Source: Lingula anatina (lineage: Eukaryota > Brachiopoda > Lingulata > Lingulida > Lingulidae). From it: DNA of 64,000 nucleotides. The stretch lies in contig NW_019774169.1 of NCBI RefSeq assembly GCF_001039355.2, positions 472,416 to 536,415 on the forward strand. The letters are read 5' to 3'. The notes below the pieces were generated by a model. It saw only the letters and a program-made list of their open reading frames with translations, was not told where the DNA came from and did not search any database. A program made the position numbers and the translations under genes. Positions 26,301-41,300 of this stretch are shown piece after piece. The first letter of the stretch is position 1, and the number at the start of each line of letters is the position of its first letter.

Positions 26301-29300
26301 TCAAAACACATAAAGCTTACACCTTTTATATTTCTAATGTGTGCAATCTTTTTAAGGTGATTTATTCTATTGGCCAAGTTTTGAGTTATATAATTTTTAT
26401 TTTTGCTTCCAGTTAAATGCAATGGTTGCAGAGGGGTGGTAATTACATTACTGGGAAAGCATTAAACATGCCTGTTAGGCCGAAGTGAAAGATATTGTAA
26501 GAGCAAAAATCAATGACCAGAGTGACAGAATAGATTGTACAAATATTTGTTTTAAATTAAATTTTAAAATTCATTTTTATGTTAAAACAAGTTTGCAAAC
26601 ATCATCACTGATTTGAATTTATGTTGATAATCTCTGAACAATTTTGATACTAAGTTAATGGTTTAAGATAGGTATCAGTGGACAAAAAGCAATCCTGTTA
26701 GTTGTATTTAATGTTCCAACATAAAGAACGTTAAGAAAACCCCTACGGGAATGGTGCTCATTTCGACATCAACTTCATCATTTTACCTCTTAATTTCATT
26801 GAAATAAAGTATTATATTTGTAATTGAACTGGCTTGTAAATGGCATTTTTGGAAATTGTGCATGCCACATATTTCAGAACATTTCAAGTATTAATTAATT
26901 GTTGTTTTTTGCTATGGGAGCACGGAGGTGTTATTTAACATAACCAGACCCATATTAATGCATTGAGATTACATTTTTATTGGTAGCCATGTGAACAATT
27001 TGAACACAAATTATACAGATTTTTTCCTTTTTATTTGTCATGTGTCTGTATGTAATCTGATCACTGTGTCTGTCCATACAGTCACCAAAACTTTTGCTGT
27101 CCAATTGTTGTTTATCCTATAACTGCTAAACCATATTATTGTTTTAGTTCAAGTTTACTGAGTGGATTTGTGTGGAAAAAAAGACTTGCCCAGAAAAGTC
27201 AGCATACTTAACTTATCCTGTTTGAGCTATGATCAGCCTATAAGGCTTGTCAGCATCCTCGCCTCCCCCCTACCAAAAAAAAAGCATGGTCAGATTATTT
27301 TTTTGCAAAAGTTACTTTTTTTTTTCATTATTTTGGCATCATTTGCTTCATAAGCATCCCAATTTTTCTTTAAATTAGCTGATTGATTGTATAGTAAATG
27401 AAAATCAGCACTGAATTTTTTTTTTTTTTTGCTTGTTTGTTGGTATTTAATTGTTGCCGCTGTTAGGTGTCTGTGTATTTGCCAACTTTACTGTCTTATT
27501 TTATAACTTGACCAAGGTCATTGACTGCCTTCGGGATATCTTACTGACATCTATTATTTGGAAAGTAATTAGATGGATAAGTTTGCTGACGTTCACCCAC
27601 AGTTCACGTCTGAATAGAACGACTGTAATGACTCTCATTCACAGCATAGTTCATTCTCATAAGATGTGCTTAACACCTGGAACAAAATGTACTTACCTAA
27701 AATGTGAAAATGTCTGGTAATTTCCATTCAGCATACTGAAAAATATATACATGCTTTCTCATTTTCTTGTATTTTCCCTGCAACGTTAACACATTAAGAT
27801 TCAGATAACATAATGTAAATGAATTTTGTAAAATTTTTGCATATTTTAACAATTATATAGAACCTTTTGGAATCCTGTCTCTTACCTTGCAGATGCCAAA
27901 CCAAATTTAAAAGGACTATCTTTTTTCTTTTTGTACTTTTTTTATATTTATTTATTTATTTATTTATGAGATAGAGTAGGATGGAAGACCACAGACCAAT
28001 AATAACTAGTAAGTAGGACTTAATCAGATATTGTGGTCAAATTATAATTCAAATTATAACTAATAACAAGCAGATACCATGAATTATTTGAATAAATATT
28101 AAGGGCTGTATATGAATATGAATAAATAGTAAGGGTTTTCAGAAGTTATACAATAGTCTTAAGTGCATATAACATGCTGTTCAGCTCTGTTTGAGCTCAC
28201 ATATTTTTTATCCCTTAGGCTGTCTTGTTGATAATTGAAAATTTTTTGGATTAGTACCAGGATATTAAGTTGTTTACTTTGCTTCAAAGAGAGTTTGTGT
28301 TGAATAAAAGGATAAGATGTTACGATTTTGATATTCTCTTTACTTTAAATTTTACCGCTCAATCAGTGTATGGACTTGTGGTATTTACATGGCTGAGAAT
28401 CAATTTGTTTGCTTCACCTATAAAACAATTAACTCTTTTGCTTCTTCATAAGGCAGGGTTTCACAGAAAATAATCATTACTGCTTACAGGCCTCACAAGG
28501 CAATTTTATTTGTAAGGCACGAGGCTCTATGATGAACATACAAAGTGAACATTCAGATATTGAATACAGGCGTGATGTAGGGAAAATGTCACGCAAAAAA
28601 GGCTAAAGTACCTCACTAATGACCAGCCAGTTAGAGCTGTGGAGGCTACAAGTAAATGAGCTTAAAAAATTACTCTTAATTCTTTTTGTTGTTAAAAGAA
28701 CAAATGAGTCAAAGTTTATCTGACAGAATTTTTAAAAATAGTAAATTGTATCAAATAAAAAGTGTATGTATCTTAGCTATTGAAAAAAGTAAGATTGACA
28801 GTTTTAACTTTAAGAGAAAACTCACTCTAGGTCATTTCAACAGATTTTACAGTGTTGTCCCTTTTTTTAGACAGAGCTTCATCTACTTAACCAATGAGCA
28901 AGCCTGGTTGTAATTAAAAAGAAACCCTTAAACTCATGTGGGTGTTCTTCCAACATGCAGATTCCCAGCAAGATTTTTTTACAGAGAATGGTTAACCCAA
29001 ACAGTGGGTATTTTTGAGAGAGAAAAAATCCTGACATTTTAACAGTTCAGTGACGTTAACCTTTTCCTGTTTTGCTTCTCTGTCCTGGCTCTAGGTTTAA
29101 GGTGACTGACAGTATATTATTCCAACAAAAATGTTCAAATACCCTCTGTTTTTCAATACTAGCAAAATGTGGATGTCTTTTGTAATGGATAAAGATGATA
29201 TCATGTACCAGAAGATGATCGGATATTACAGATCATAATTTTATTTGGCTGTCTCATTGTCTGTATTCTGTCTGATGCTAATTTTCTTGGAAAGTATGTC

Positions 29301-32300
29301 AAGGATGATAAACTTGAAGATATTGTAATAAACACTGATGGTAAATCCATGTAGCTACTTAGCCCTTTACTATGTGAATGAGTAAGAAAATTGAAAATAC
29401 CAGGTAATTTCAGCAAGATTAAGGAAACTATCAAGGAGGAGCCCTCTATTTAGCAAAAAGGCATATTTAAGTAATAGTAATTTGTTTTCAATTAAGTAAG
29501 AGCAAGGTTCACTGAGAAGAGAGTATAATTAGCATCATCCTACAAGTCTGATACTTCTAAGTTACTTTCTTTTCAAATAAATCAAGAGTAGCATGCACAT
29601 TTAGCATCAGCTAAAAGAAAGTGTTGAAAATAAAAGATATATCATGCACCATGTAACTCATAAGATTTTGATGTTAAAATGTACTTAAATGGACAAGTTC
29701 TTTTCCCATGAGAAGATTAAAATATCAACTTGTAGTGTTAAATAACTATTGATTCAGGCCAATAATTGCATTGCTACATACGCACACACACACATAAGAA
29801 AAAAACAACAACAGATCAAATTTTAGGAAATTGCAAACTTCAAATAAGAGTAGGTAATTCACCAGGGTACCATTAATAAGTAACAACTTCAGAAGGTAAT
29901 CTGTTCATTCATCCTGTAGCATTAGCCTTCTGGGCAGACATAAAATTTAATTAGAAGCAGTTTTGTGATATGAATTGATTTTAGCAGAGATAACAAGGTG
30001 TTTGGGCATAAACTCTTAATACAATAATATGATTAAAATAAATCTCACAGCTTCTAAATTGTGGATAATGAGTATAGGTGATTGCTGCTATAAATACCAT
30101 CTATCTACCTGCAGCCTTTTAAAAATGCCATACAGTGGTATATAGTTTGTAGCTTACACCCATGAAATAATGTTAATTTGTGGTTTTTCTATTTTTTTCA
30201 TTGTCAAATACATCAAATGACTATGTAGTTGACTTTTCAAATTGTAGTGAAAAATGGGCATATTCATCATACAAAGGATTACATGACATAAGCCCTTATC
30301 AAGAAAGTGAAAGGAAAATTAAGTTAACTTTTGAAAAAAATGTTATGTGCATCTCCTAAGAAAAAGAATTCTGAAAATTATATTTATTATTTAAGCGTAA
30401 ACCCTAATAATCCAAGTTGTTGAGTTGGTTATGCCTTTAAAAGTGCTACTGACCATTATCAGCTGGATTGAATAAGAATCCATTAATAACATAAAATGTT
30501 TGAGCATTATGTCCAAAACCAGCTGGTAAAAAGCCCTTTAAGTGGTAATGGTAACTGGTTAATATCCTAATAAACACTTCATGCTCAGAACTTTCTTAAC
30601 CCAAGTGTACTCAAGGGTACCAACACATGCTATGTGCCAATGCAAGAAGTAGCCTTCGATGGACATGCATGCCTATAGACATGCCTATCCGGCAGTGTTG
30701 AAAACTCAATCAAACCCCTAGTGAGTTGTTCCACTGAAGATATCAGACTTTACTGTTTTATTTGTTTCCCTTGATTGAATATTGATTGAGAAAACCACCG
30801 TTTGTGTATGGTACTTACCACACTGAATTATGTCATGTACATACTGCAGGGGAAAGATTTTACATAACATGAGAAATAACGGAAGTTTCATTTTTTTTTT
30901 TTTTTTTTTTTTTTGGGGGGGGGGGGTTGAGTAGTAATCATGGTTAACCATTTTGCATAGTTATGTAAGATCGCCTAATTAGAGCAAACAGTGAACTATT
31001 CAGGTCTTCTTACTACCAGACAATTTTATTGCTATTTCCATGTGGTTTTACAGTTTTTTTTTCTATTTCTGCACAATTGACAGATTTCTGCATATCCTAA
31101 TGATACTCCACACAGTTCTACCAATATTCCGTTTTCACACATACTTACAGGTTTCCCATCTCTGTTATGGTGTATATTCCTCTAGAAGTGGTCCTTCACC
31201 TGAGATACATTGTGTATTACTGCATGCAATTTTTCCGTGGGCGTATCTTACATATAACTATGAATGTAACAGTTACAGATTTATAATCATATGTGGTAGA
31301 TAGCTATAGCCATGGCTGCTGTTGCAGGCACTGATACATTAGTATTTAATGTACTCTTCCTTAATTGTCTTTCTTCTGCCTAGTAAACTCTACTAGTTCC
31401 TGTAACTGACTCCAAATTATGTTTCCTTAATGATCAAACGAGCTGTTTTTTCATTTATTCCCATTAATTTTGTAATACAAAATTGAGTATTACCATTGCA
31501 ATTCAGATGTATATTGCCACAATTTGGTGTGTTCTTGTTTTACTAGACTCAGAAGAAAAATCAGAAAACACAAAATAAAAAAAAAAACATACACAAAACA
31601 TTCATTTCCTGAATAAAATTTGCCTTACACCCCATTTCCATAGATTTTTAGATCGATCTATCCCTGTGGGGAGTCTTACTAGATTACTGGCAGCTTGGCC
31701 GGCTTAAGCGTCTGTCCCGCCTACTAAAAAGCTGTAAGGGGGTAATTAACTATAGTGTCCGCACGGCTGACTGCAATTTAGCCTGAACCCCCAAGGAGTT
31801 AGGTCGATCTAAAACTTAATCTTTAGATCGATCTAAATCTCTGGGAAAGCACCCTTAAACCACCAAACAAAGTCATATCCTCAGTCCCCACCATTTTATT
31901 CAGTTGAAAAGTGAGTGATCCTCAATCCAAAACCCCCAATCAACAATGCTCTTAAAAATTAAATGGTACCATTGTTACCATTTGATTCTTTGATTCCACA
32001 AGTTTAATGGAGTCATCTGGCTGTTGTTTTCAATAATTAATGGAACCTTTAGATAGAATGGCTTTCTATGACATCTCGTCTACGTCAGCACAAAAATCCA
32101 ATGGCAACAACTTGGTTTGCTCCAGTAGACCATATTACCATGAACTGGTTCTAAACACATTCAGAATTGATTTTAATGAAGTCTTTTGTAAGGAAAGCTT
32201 AATGTTCCCCAGTAGATTTGGCATAGCGCCCCCAACTCAGTCTGGTGTATATTAGCTTTTAGCAGAGTGATGATAAAATGGGTCTCTAAAAGATGTGCTT

Positions 32301-35300
32301 TTAGAAAGTTACATGAGTTCACAATTAGATAGATATATAGATATATATATATTGTTAAGGACAGATGTTTCATTTCTAACAAGCTAAATATAGATGCAAG
32401 TAATACAAGGCATTCTGGCTGTGATTTTATTCTTGTTGTTGTTTTTCCCCACATCTATAATTCCTTTCCTTGGCAGTTGATATTTTGTTTTCATTATCTC
32501 TGACGAGAGAGTAATGTTTTTGTTGCTGTAAGTTAGTTAGTTCTTTGTAAATTTATTTGTCTATTTAAAAAACATTATACAACCATTATAAAACTATGGA
32601 CAGATTTTGATGAAATTTTCAGGATAGGTCACACGAATAGACCAATGAAAAAAATTATTAAATTTTGATATGGCTTACCATTCAGACACAAGCAGTGATT
32701 TGATTCTTTGACACCTCACAAAATTATTTGCAAGCCTCTCAAACCTTTTCCACTTACAGTAATATGAGAAAGACATTGATGACCTGGTCAATGCTTAAAA
32801 AGAAAACTGATAAAATTTATAAATTGACCTGACTTCTTACACTTGTCAGAGGTGTCTGCACTCTCTGAGTGCTTTTCTAGTTCTAAAAATGTTAATTTCT
32901 TATAAAATGCATTATTTGATAAAAATATATCAGATAACCTCTGAGACTTAAACGTTCCATGTATTTGAAATTGGCAAACATTATTTTCCTCAAGAAAAAT
33001 CAGGAAGTAAAGGGATAATATTTTGTATCATATATATATATAAGTCAGAGTGAGTAATTTCTTTTTTAAGGGCAAATATGAACAAGATTGATGAAACCAA
33101 AGTGGTTCAGGTTAAAGTTAGATAACCCTGTCAACACAGCATTAACTTGTGTAATTTAATTACCTTGTAGAATTAAAACAAGTAACTCATCATAGGGCTC
33201 ATTTCCAATGAAACTATCATTCTAGATACATGAATCGGACTCCGCAGGGACTCTCGCTGAATGCAATCATATTCACAGATAAACAAGCCTCCTCTAGGTG
33301 TTGAATAGAATACAGAAAATCTGGTTTATGTAAGTTGGGAAGAAGAGGAGATGTGTTTTTCTGATTTATTTAGTAAGAATGTTAGGGCGCATTCCCATAG
33401 ATTTTAGATCGCTCTATCCCCGTGGGGAGTCTCACTAGATTACTGTCAGATAATCCGGCTTAAATGTCCGTCCCGCCTACTATACAAGCTGTAAGGGGGT
33501 AATTAACTTTCGTGCCAACTCGGATGATAGCTATTTAGTGTGAACCCCCAGGGAGTTAAGTCGATCTAGTTGGATCAATCTAATCTCTGGGAATGGGGTC
33601 TTAGATGGATGTATGTAGAACGATAGTTTCATAGGGAATGAACCCATAAACTAAACATATTTGAAGCCTCGGTCACAACTGGATGCATGAATTTTAGGAT
33701 CGTAAGTCCCCTATGAATTGTGGGTGCAGTAGAATCCATGGAGTTTGTAGAGGTAGAGGACAGTTTGCAATGGAAAGGTGCAAGTCTGCCTCGTGAGCCG
33801 CAGGGCCAGGTGAGATGTCCTTTTAAGCAGGGACACTAATTGCAGTATAATCTAGGGGCTCTAATCCTACGCTGGAAAATTCTATGTACGGTACGTGATT
33901 CCCGACTTGGGTTATGCCCGGAGAGAAGAGTAACGCAACACCACCGTTTAGTTACCAAAATCAAAACTCATTTATTTCCCGGTCGTAGCCTGATATTATA
34001 CCTAACTTGTCGTGACAGACTTATATCTTTATTGTGACTTCACTATAATTAAAGAAGATAAGATAAGAAAAAGATTAACGTTAGAAAAGAGATATAAACT
34101 TCAATTGAAACTTATTACGAGTCGCGCACCCAAGCCCGTGTCTCTGATCAAATAAATTTTCATTTTTATTAATGTTACATTTTACTGGTCTGAACAGCAC
34201 GGCAAAAGTAGGTCCTTTTTGCTTCACACTTGCCTCACATGCTTGTGATGACGTACTGACTGCGTACGTCAGTTTTGCCTCCTGTTCTCCCGTTCTTTTT
34301 TCTTCCTCCCCTTTCTTCTCTGCTCTATAAGCTTCTTGCCCTTGCCTTTTGGAGGTATGTCAGAATCTGAATTGAGCAAAATTCCAAAGTTTTGAAAATT
34401 GTTGTACATATTGCACAATTGACATTAATTGTCGAGACACAAGCGTGTGTCATGAGCCCACCTTTTATATTCCTGGCCTGGGGGTGACGCATGTGCCATG
34501 CATTCCTGCTGTGCTTTTGTCTTTGTTCATTAGCTGTGAGGGCGTGTGCCTTACTCACCATGCAAAGGGCACGTGCTTCTTCATTGTTTGCGACATGCAT
34601 CTTGGACCACGCATGTCTAACATGTGAACTCCTTGCTAACTCCTGGCGAGGGGAGCAAGTTATACTTGTGGCCTTGCTGTTCACAGATTAATCATAAAAT
34701 TTTTTGGACATGTCCAATATCCTCTTTATGTGCCTATGGGCTGTCTGCAAACTCCAAATTTTGCAAGAAGGATTTGAGTGCCACGTGAGATTCTTTGCAA
34801 AATTTGGATGCAAACAGGCCGTTAGAGCCCGTACGGCCGGTTGTGACTGAGGCTTAAGACATTATAACGATGCAAATCCCAGCAGCATTGTAGAGAAAAT
34901 TATTTACTTGTAGATAGGACAGAAGTCACTGATTTCTGATTAATAATTTAGCTTTTTGTGAACATTTTGTGAAAAGTTTGTGAATCCAAGTGAATGGATA
35001 ATGAATCCAAATATCTGACTAAATGAGCCCTGTGAGTATTTCAAACCGATAGTGTATGATTGCAATTCATTGATTTTTTTATAATCTACTGATTTTTGAC
35101 ATCTACTAAAGTTTATCCAAGATTCTTACCTTTAGTGAAATGGAAGAATGCCCTTTGGTCATAACCCTGTACAGAGTACTCTGTTTTTGATGTGGATTTT
35201 TGCAGGAAGATTTAACTTCAAATTAAAACAGTTTTGAAGTTAAGTAATTTTTTTAAGATGCTCAGATTACATGGCAATGTTTCGATAGGATTTCTGCATT

Positions 35301-38300
35301 TTAGCTCCACTGCATTTTATAAGAAGCCTTTCCATATACTTAAGATTCATGGGAACAAGCTTGTGTCATCATCTGTCATCAGAAGGGTTTCATTTAGTTT
35401 ATTGCCTTGTGAGCTCCCAGAATATGACTGATTCTTTTTTCTCCAAGGAGAAAAAACACTTAAATAATTATTTATGGTGGCTGCACCGAGATGTATCTCA
35501 TGCTTGTCTGGAAACGTGGCGAGATCATGTACATCTCCATGGGACTATTTTCCCTCTTTCAGCATTATTGTCTTTGTTCATTGAATAAAAAACATTATTC
35601 TAGCAAATGGATGATATTCATTCAGAAAAAAAAAAACTTTTGAGTAAAACAATGACTGGTTGACAAAAACAATTTATTTTAGTTGTGGCTCTTATCTATA
35701 ATTCTTTTGCAGTATTTCTGAAAATTATTTGTCTTAGCCTTATTTGTTGTGAATGATGTAGTGGTGATGCCCATATTTGTAATTGCATGTATGAGCATAA
35801 CTTCAGAGGCATAACTTTTTATATTTATTTCTTTGGATTCTTTAGCAGTAGTCGTCAGATCAATGACAGTTCATTGATAGCAGCAATATTTGGATTTGGT
35901 GCATTTTCATAAGCAACATAACAAATCTGATAGAAATGAGATGTGACTGCACTAAGATGTGATCAGATGAGCCCATGGTAGAGACTCAATGCATGAAATG
36001 TGAAGTGACAACATTCATGATCTGCTCCTGTATTTCTTAAGCCCCAGACACAAGATTAATCGCTTTAATTATTTTTCTGTGACTTGGCGTAGCATTCATG
36101 AGCTCAACACTGGATGTATTAATCCTAATGAAGAGTAGACTTCATTCTCTCGAGTACAATGTTTCCAGGCACCAGGAAGTATATTGATATCTACTAAAAT
36201 GCCCACATCAAAGCTGCTGTAATGTCCTGCCACCTTAGTACACTGGACCGTCAACTCAGGTTATTGAAAACTAAGAAATATCAACCTCTTTATAATGTTT
36301 CTCTCTAGCATTAATGATGATTATTTGGGTAGCAAATTAAAAAGGGTATCCAGTATTATTCTGTGGTTCCTGTAATAAAGATCTTTTTTGGTGTGTGTAA
36401 ATGTGTCCTTATTTTCTGCTCCTAGTGACATCAGCATGCGTTCAGTTTTCATGTTCAATAGGTAAGATATGGAAGACTACAAGGTACAAATCTGTATGTT
36501 CAATGTCTTATGAGCAATCGATATAATCCGACTACTGAGACTAGAATACAGGATAAACCCATTTTGATTTGCATATCTACTTTGACAGGTCATGTTTAGT
36601 TATAAAGTTTTTTTACCTGTACCACAGAAAGAGGTAAATCACAATTCAGGGTGCTTGCCCACTTTTTCGTTGTTAGTACACATTTTAAGTCTAAACAAAA
36701 TGAAGTTTGACATTATTGTGAAACTTTACATTATCAAATTAAAGTGGGGGAGACTTTTACCTAGAATGATGGATAAATTTGATAATGGTTTCATGCTATG
36801 TAAACCATGTGCAGATACTACTTCGTGCACCACCAGTTCATTGGGGTTACGTTGCTCTTCTGTAAGGCTGTTGCTCTCTGCGATCTTCCATTAAATCTGT
36901 GCTCTCTATTGAATTCATGGAACTTGACTTGAATGGGGCAGTTAATTGCCATGAATTGTAGCTAGCAGCTTGGAAATGGTTAAGTGCATGCAAACATTAT
37001 CTTATTTTGATGTGAAAAATCTGATGTGAGATTATTTTGTAAGTGCTCCTTGGAGTTAAATCTCAGGTTCTTCTTGTTAAGTCCTTTCCAGTTTATTATA
37101 CCTTCAAGGTGGATTTACCCATTACAGAATGGCTATGAAGCTAATTCTTTGGAACATGTGGGCTAAGATAATTATAATAGGTTTTTTGGTCAAAGTAATA
37201 CCTCAAATTTAGTGAGAATTGTTCAGGGAGAACAGATTTTATGAGTTTTGCACAGGAGGGAAAAAGAAAAGGAATAATTATTTTAGATGACAGATGACAG
37301 AATTTTATTTTCTGTTTGTGATCTATTGTAATAGTATGATTGCTTGTAAAAAGTAAACAATAAGTGCGTCCAAAATTATGTAAAACTTATTTTGATTGTT
37401 GTGAATTTATTGAGTTCACCATTTTGACAAATACATTTACAAGCTCTTTATTCTTCATAGACTTGAAAATATTTACAACTCAACTCACTGATTTACAAGA
37501 GAGCTACTACAAAGACCAATAGACTTAAATGAGCACATGTTTTACATCATTTTGGCACATTAAATATTAGTTTTGGATTGTCTCTTGTTCAAAATGTGAA
37601 AAGCTTGATTATAAAGCATATTCACCACATCTCTGAGGATGGAAGTTGTAAGCACATGTAATAATAAAATAAAGCACATAAAATAATCTCAATAACCATA
37701 AGACAGTGCTATTTTCATTATTGCCAGATTATATACCATATGTAAGTTTTTTATTAAATATTAGTTGTCTGATTTGTGTGTTTCTTTGTTTGTTCTATAT
37801 GTATGGCATTCTTTTAAATTAGAAAAAGGATTCATTGACAAGATTAACTATTGGTTTCTGGGTATACACTTATATATGCGAAAGGTGGCTGAAGACTTGA
37901 AGAGTCAGTCAGATTATTTCAATATTTTTCAATGATTACACCTACAAAGGTAAAACTTTGGTAGTCTGTTTCTCCCAGAGACACTGGGCAATCAGATCTC
38001 AAAGCACCTGTATCCTGCTGCAAGTTGCATAGAGAGGACATCAACATTCTGGATGTCAGCATAGTAATTCTGTAGAATAGATTCTGCAACTTATGACAGC
38101 TGACAATATTGTGGCATTTATCAACAATTTAGTGTATACACTTCAACATTCATTGCTGCTCAAACCATCTCACTGGTTGCTTAAACAATTGCCTCTGCAC
38201 CTGATACATTGAAAGTTGCTCAGGCCATGCTGTCATTGACTTAAGAAACAACTTGTGTCAACTCTGAGTCGGCTAGAGATTAATCTGTTCATGATTTTCC

Positions 38301-41300
38301 AATTTTCTTATTACAGAGGCGTAGTCCCATGGGGCAGATTATCATCCTTATGGTTCACTACTGATTACATACTGTTAGTAGGTTCGTAAACTCACATCCG
38401 CCTCTATGTACAAGACAATGTATCTCCCTAGAGAGTGGGCAGAGTCATTAATGTCAATTTAAACATTTTTGAGGAGGTTTAGTATAACATCATTGATGAG
38501 CATTTTTTTCTTTTTTCCACATTCTTTCAAATGGCACTTCTCATTATTGCCAATGCCTTGATTCACTGAGTGGCCCTTGATTAAGATTAAGAAAGAAAAT
38601 TCCCATCAGTGATGGCTACTTTCAAGAAAACTGTAGTTCCTTCACATAACATTTATTTTTTAGTATCCAGGATGTTTTGATATGAATACAAAGTAGACAT
38701 AGTACCCCAATTGATATTCACCAAAAAAAGGCAGTACCTGTTAAATACTTAAAACAAAGGTTTGAAGTGTTTCAAAGCTAGTTATTTTTGGGAATTTGTT
38801 CACAGAAATCAAGAGGAGTTCCATATGAAAATCTAGATCCTCCAAATAGCAATGAAGAGACAACTTTATCCAAAGTTACTTCAACACTAAATGGTGCTTA
38901 AAGAGTTGCTGTAATTTTCCACTTGCACATTTAAGCTGGAGATTTATTAGGTGGTGGTATAGACTAGATGCCATAAATGCAGGATATGGGTAGTGCCAGA
39001 TGGACATTCACCATACAGGGTGTGCTTGCATTGATACCAAATGGATACTCAATATAATGACCAAACTTGCATAAAGTCTTTTGGTTATATTGTACTCATC
39101 ACACAAATATCGTATATACATATGTAGAGTCTCCTGGATGCAAGCCCTTGAACACTAGAAGAAAACATTTGCATGGTACCAAAAATACATTTTTGATGGT
39201 ACCAAATGAGTACAATAAGGGCAATTTGCTCATTATTACTTCACCTAGCTTATACATGTAGGTACCATAGATATATATGCATGGTACCAACAGAATAATA
39301 ACCTCTCAAAGATAAAGTATTCAGGGATACATTATAAAGGCTATCTATTTTGCCTATTGGATGCACTAAGAGCTACAATTTATGCAAAGGTTGGGCGGAA
39401 TGTGAAAGTTAAAATTCATTGCACCTACTGTAAGTGTACCTTCCCTGACTTATGTCCTTTCACTCCTTCATTTCCCTATGCACCTAACTTGCCATTGTTA
39501 CTTAACATCCAAGAGATACTCACTGTCAGTAGGTGACCATCATATTAATGGTATTAATGTAAGCAAAGAACAATAGAAATGGATTTACCTTATTAAGTCT
39601 AACAGGCATTTTCCAGAATCAAAGTTCATCTTATCCCATTCAGCTTTGGTATTTAAGTGTATCAATTGCCTGTTTGCTAGGCATTTTATAGGCTGTAATT
39701 ATGGATTCTGAAAATTTTGTATTGATTCTTATGTTTAGTTCAATAGAAGAGTATTTGGTCCACTTCTGAAAATATATTTTAAAGAAGACACTTGATATAA
39801 TATGTGGGCAATACATACTAGTGTATTCAACCACATCAAGTCCTCTTGCCAGCAGTTTCAGAGAGGGTTTCTTTTTTCTGAAAAATTGGACCCTTTTGCC
39901 CTCTTAGTTGACCCAACTTGAGAAATGGCATAGAACCTAGATCAAAATTTGATTGCGAGCAAAATTTTTCCGACCAAAAGAGCAGTTCTTTCATTTCCCC
40001 CCTCCCCACCTGTGGGGGCATAACAGTAAAAGGGTAGTCTGATGTAGATATGATTTGTTATTTGATTTACATCTGACAGCAGGCTTTGACAAACATATAT
40101 GTTTGATATGCCACAAAACATCCAGTTGCTCTCCACTTGTGGAAGATTGTATTATTTCAATCCCAGAAATTCCTTGTATAACACGCACTTTGTATACAAT
40201 CACATTTTTCTTTCAATTTCCGAAACTTTTCCCTTAATTTGTAAATTTGTCTGTAGAATCAATAAGAACCATAAGATATGTGAACTTTCTCATAGTACTT
40301 GAGATGGAGTAGAGGAAAAAATGTCTATATTTTTCCTCAGCGATAAACATTTATGAAAGATATTGGATTGAAGATCTGGAATCAATTGGGAAGAGAAAGC
40401 TGCCTTGGGAGAAAGAAGTTAATGCTAATGGAAAAAGTAAATGCAAAGGTGCCCCCCCTCGCTGGCCCCCCCACGCACACGCACACACACACACACATAC
40501 ACACACATGCCCACCAAATCAAAGTGAAAAAAATAAAGAGATATGTTTAAAGTGGATGTCTAGAGTAAGCAAATATTTTCAGTTTCACTTAAACAAGTAA
40601 TTGCGTCACATCGTTATTAAACAGACAGAAAAACTGTCAGTTTGCCTTGAATTTGAGAGGAAACATTTTTTCCTTCACATATCATCTGAAGGTTCATCTG
40701 TAAGGACAAGGTGTCAGCCACTGTGAAACGGGATGATGTTTGTAAATGTTTGGTTTTTTACCTGCAAATCACAAAGGTCAATACCTTAGTTAATATCTGA
40801 AAGGAGCTTGGAAATACCTTTGCTCTTGTGTGATAGCCAGTTTTGAATTCAAACATTTACACTGTTGAACACACAGGTTGAAGAACTGTGAGAGGAAATG
40901 GAGATTTGCCAATATTTTTCTGTATCACTGATTAAGGATTTCTAAAATATTTCTTACAATTTGATTTTATCATGATAGAATAAAAGGAGGTGCACTTATG
41001 ATAATACGGCAGAATTAAGAAAGACAAAATCTTTTTGATATGCAGTTGATTTTTTAAAGATTGTCATGAGAAATTGTGTGGATTTCTCTGATGATGTTAC
41101 TTTATCATGTAAGGCAAGACAGTTAACTTTATTTTGATTAATTTTTATTAATATATATATATATGTATTATTTTATGCTACTTGATGAAATACTGCATCT
41201 GTCACTATAGTACCTTCCACTGATAGATAGATGAGTACCATAAGACTTGCTTCAAGCACAAAATTCAGATTTTGATTTGTCTTTTTAAAAAAACCAATGA

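Larger units (their letters stand above)
24376..31627. other. Intronic stretch without supported genes
   Basis: AT-rich, with poly-T and poly-A tracts, a TTTA run near 27948-27966, and a dispersed repeat at 27088-27212. No ORF shows recognisable protein features or splice-bounded coding potential. Confidence 0.6.

Noticed and set aside
34325-34691. Overlapping open frames on both strands within the 1.2-kb TIR element
   Set aside because: They arise from GCATG/CATGC-rich, less AT-rich sequence with few stops. No family similarity, and they overlap each other on opposite strands.
36592-36894. 100-codon plus-strand open frame in the giant intron
   Set aside because: No domain, coiled coil or membrane pattern consistent with a known family, and no splice context.
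39067-39290. Complementary ORFs around an 11-bp inverted repeat
   Set aside because: A short palindromic patch with repeated GGTACCA words; too short and irregular to call an element or gene.
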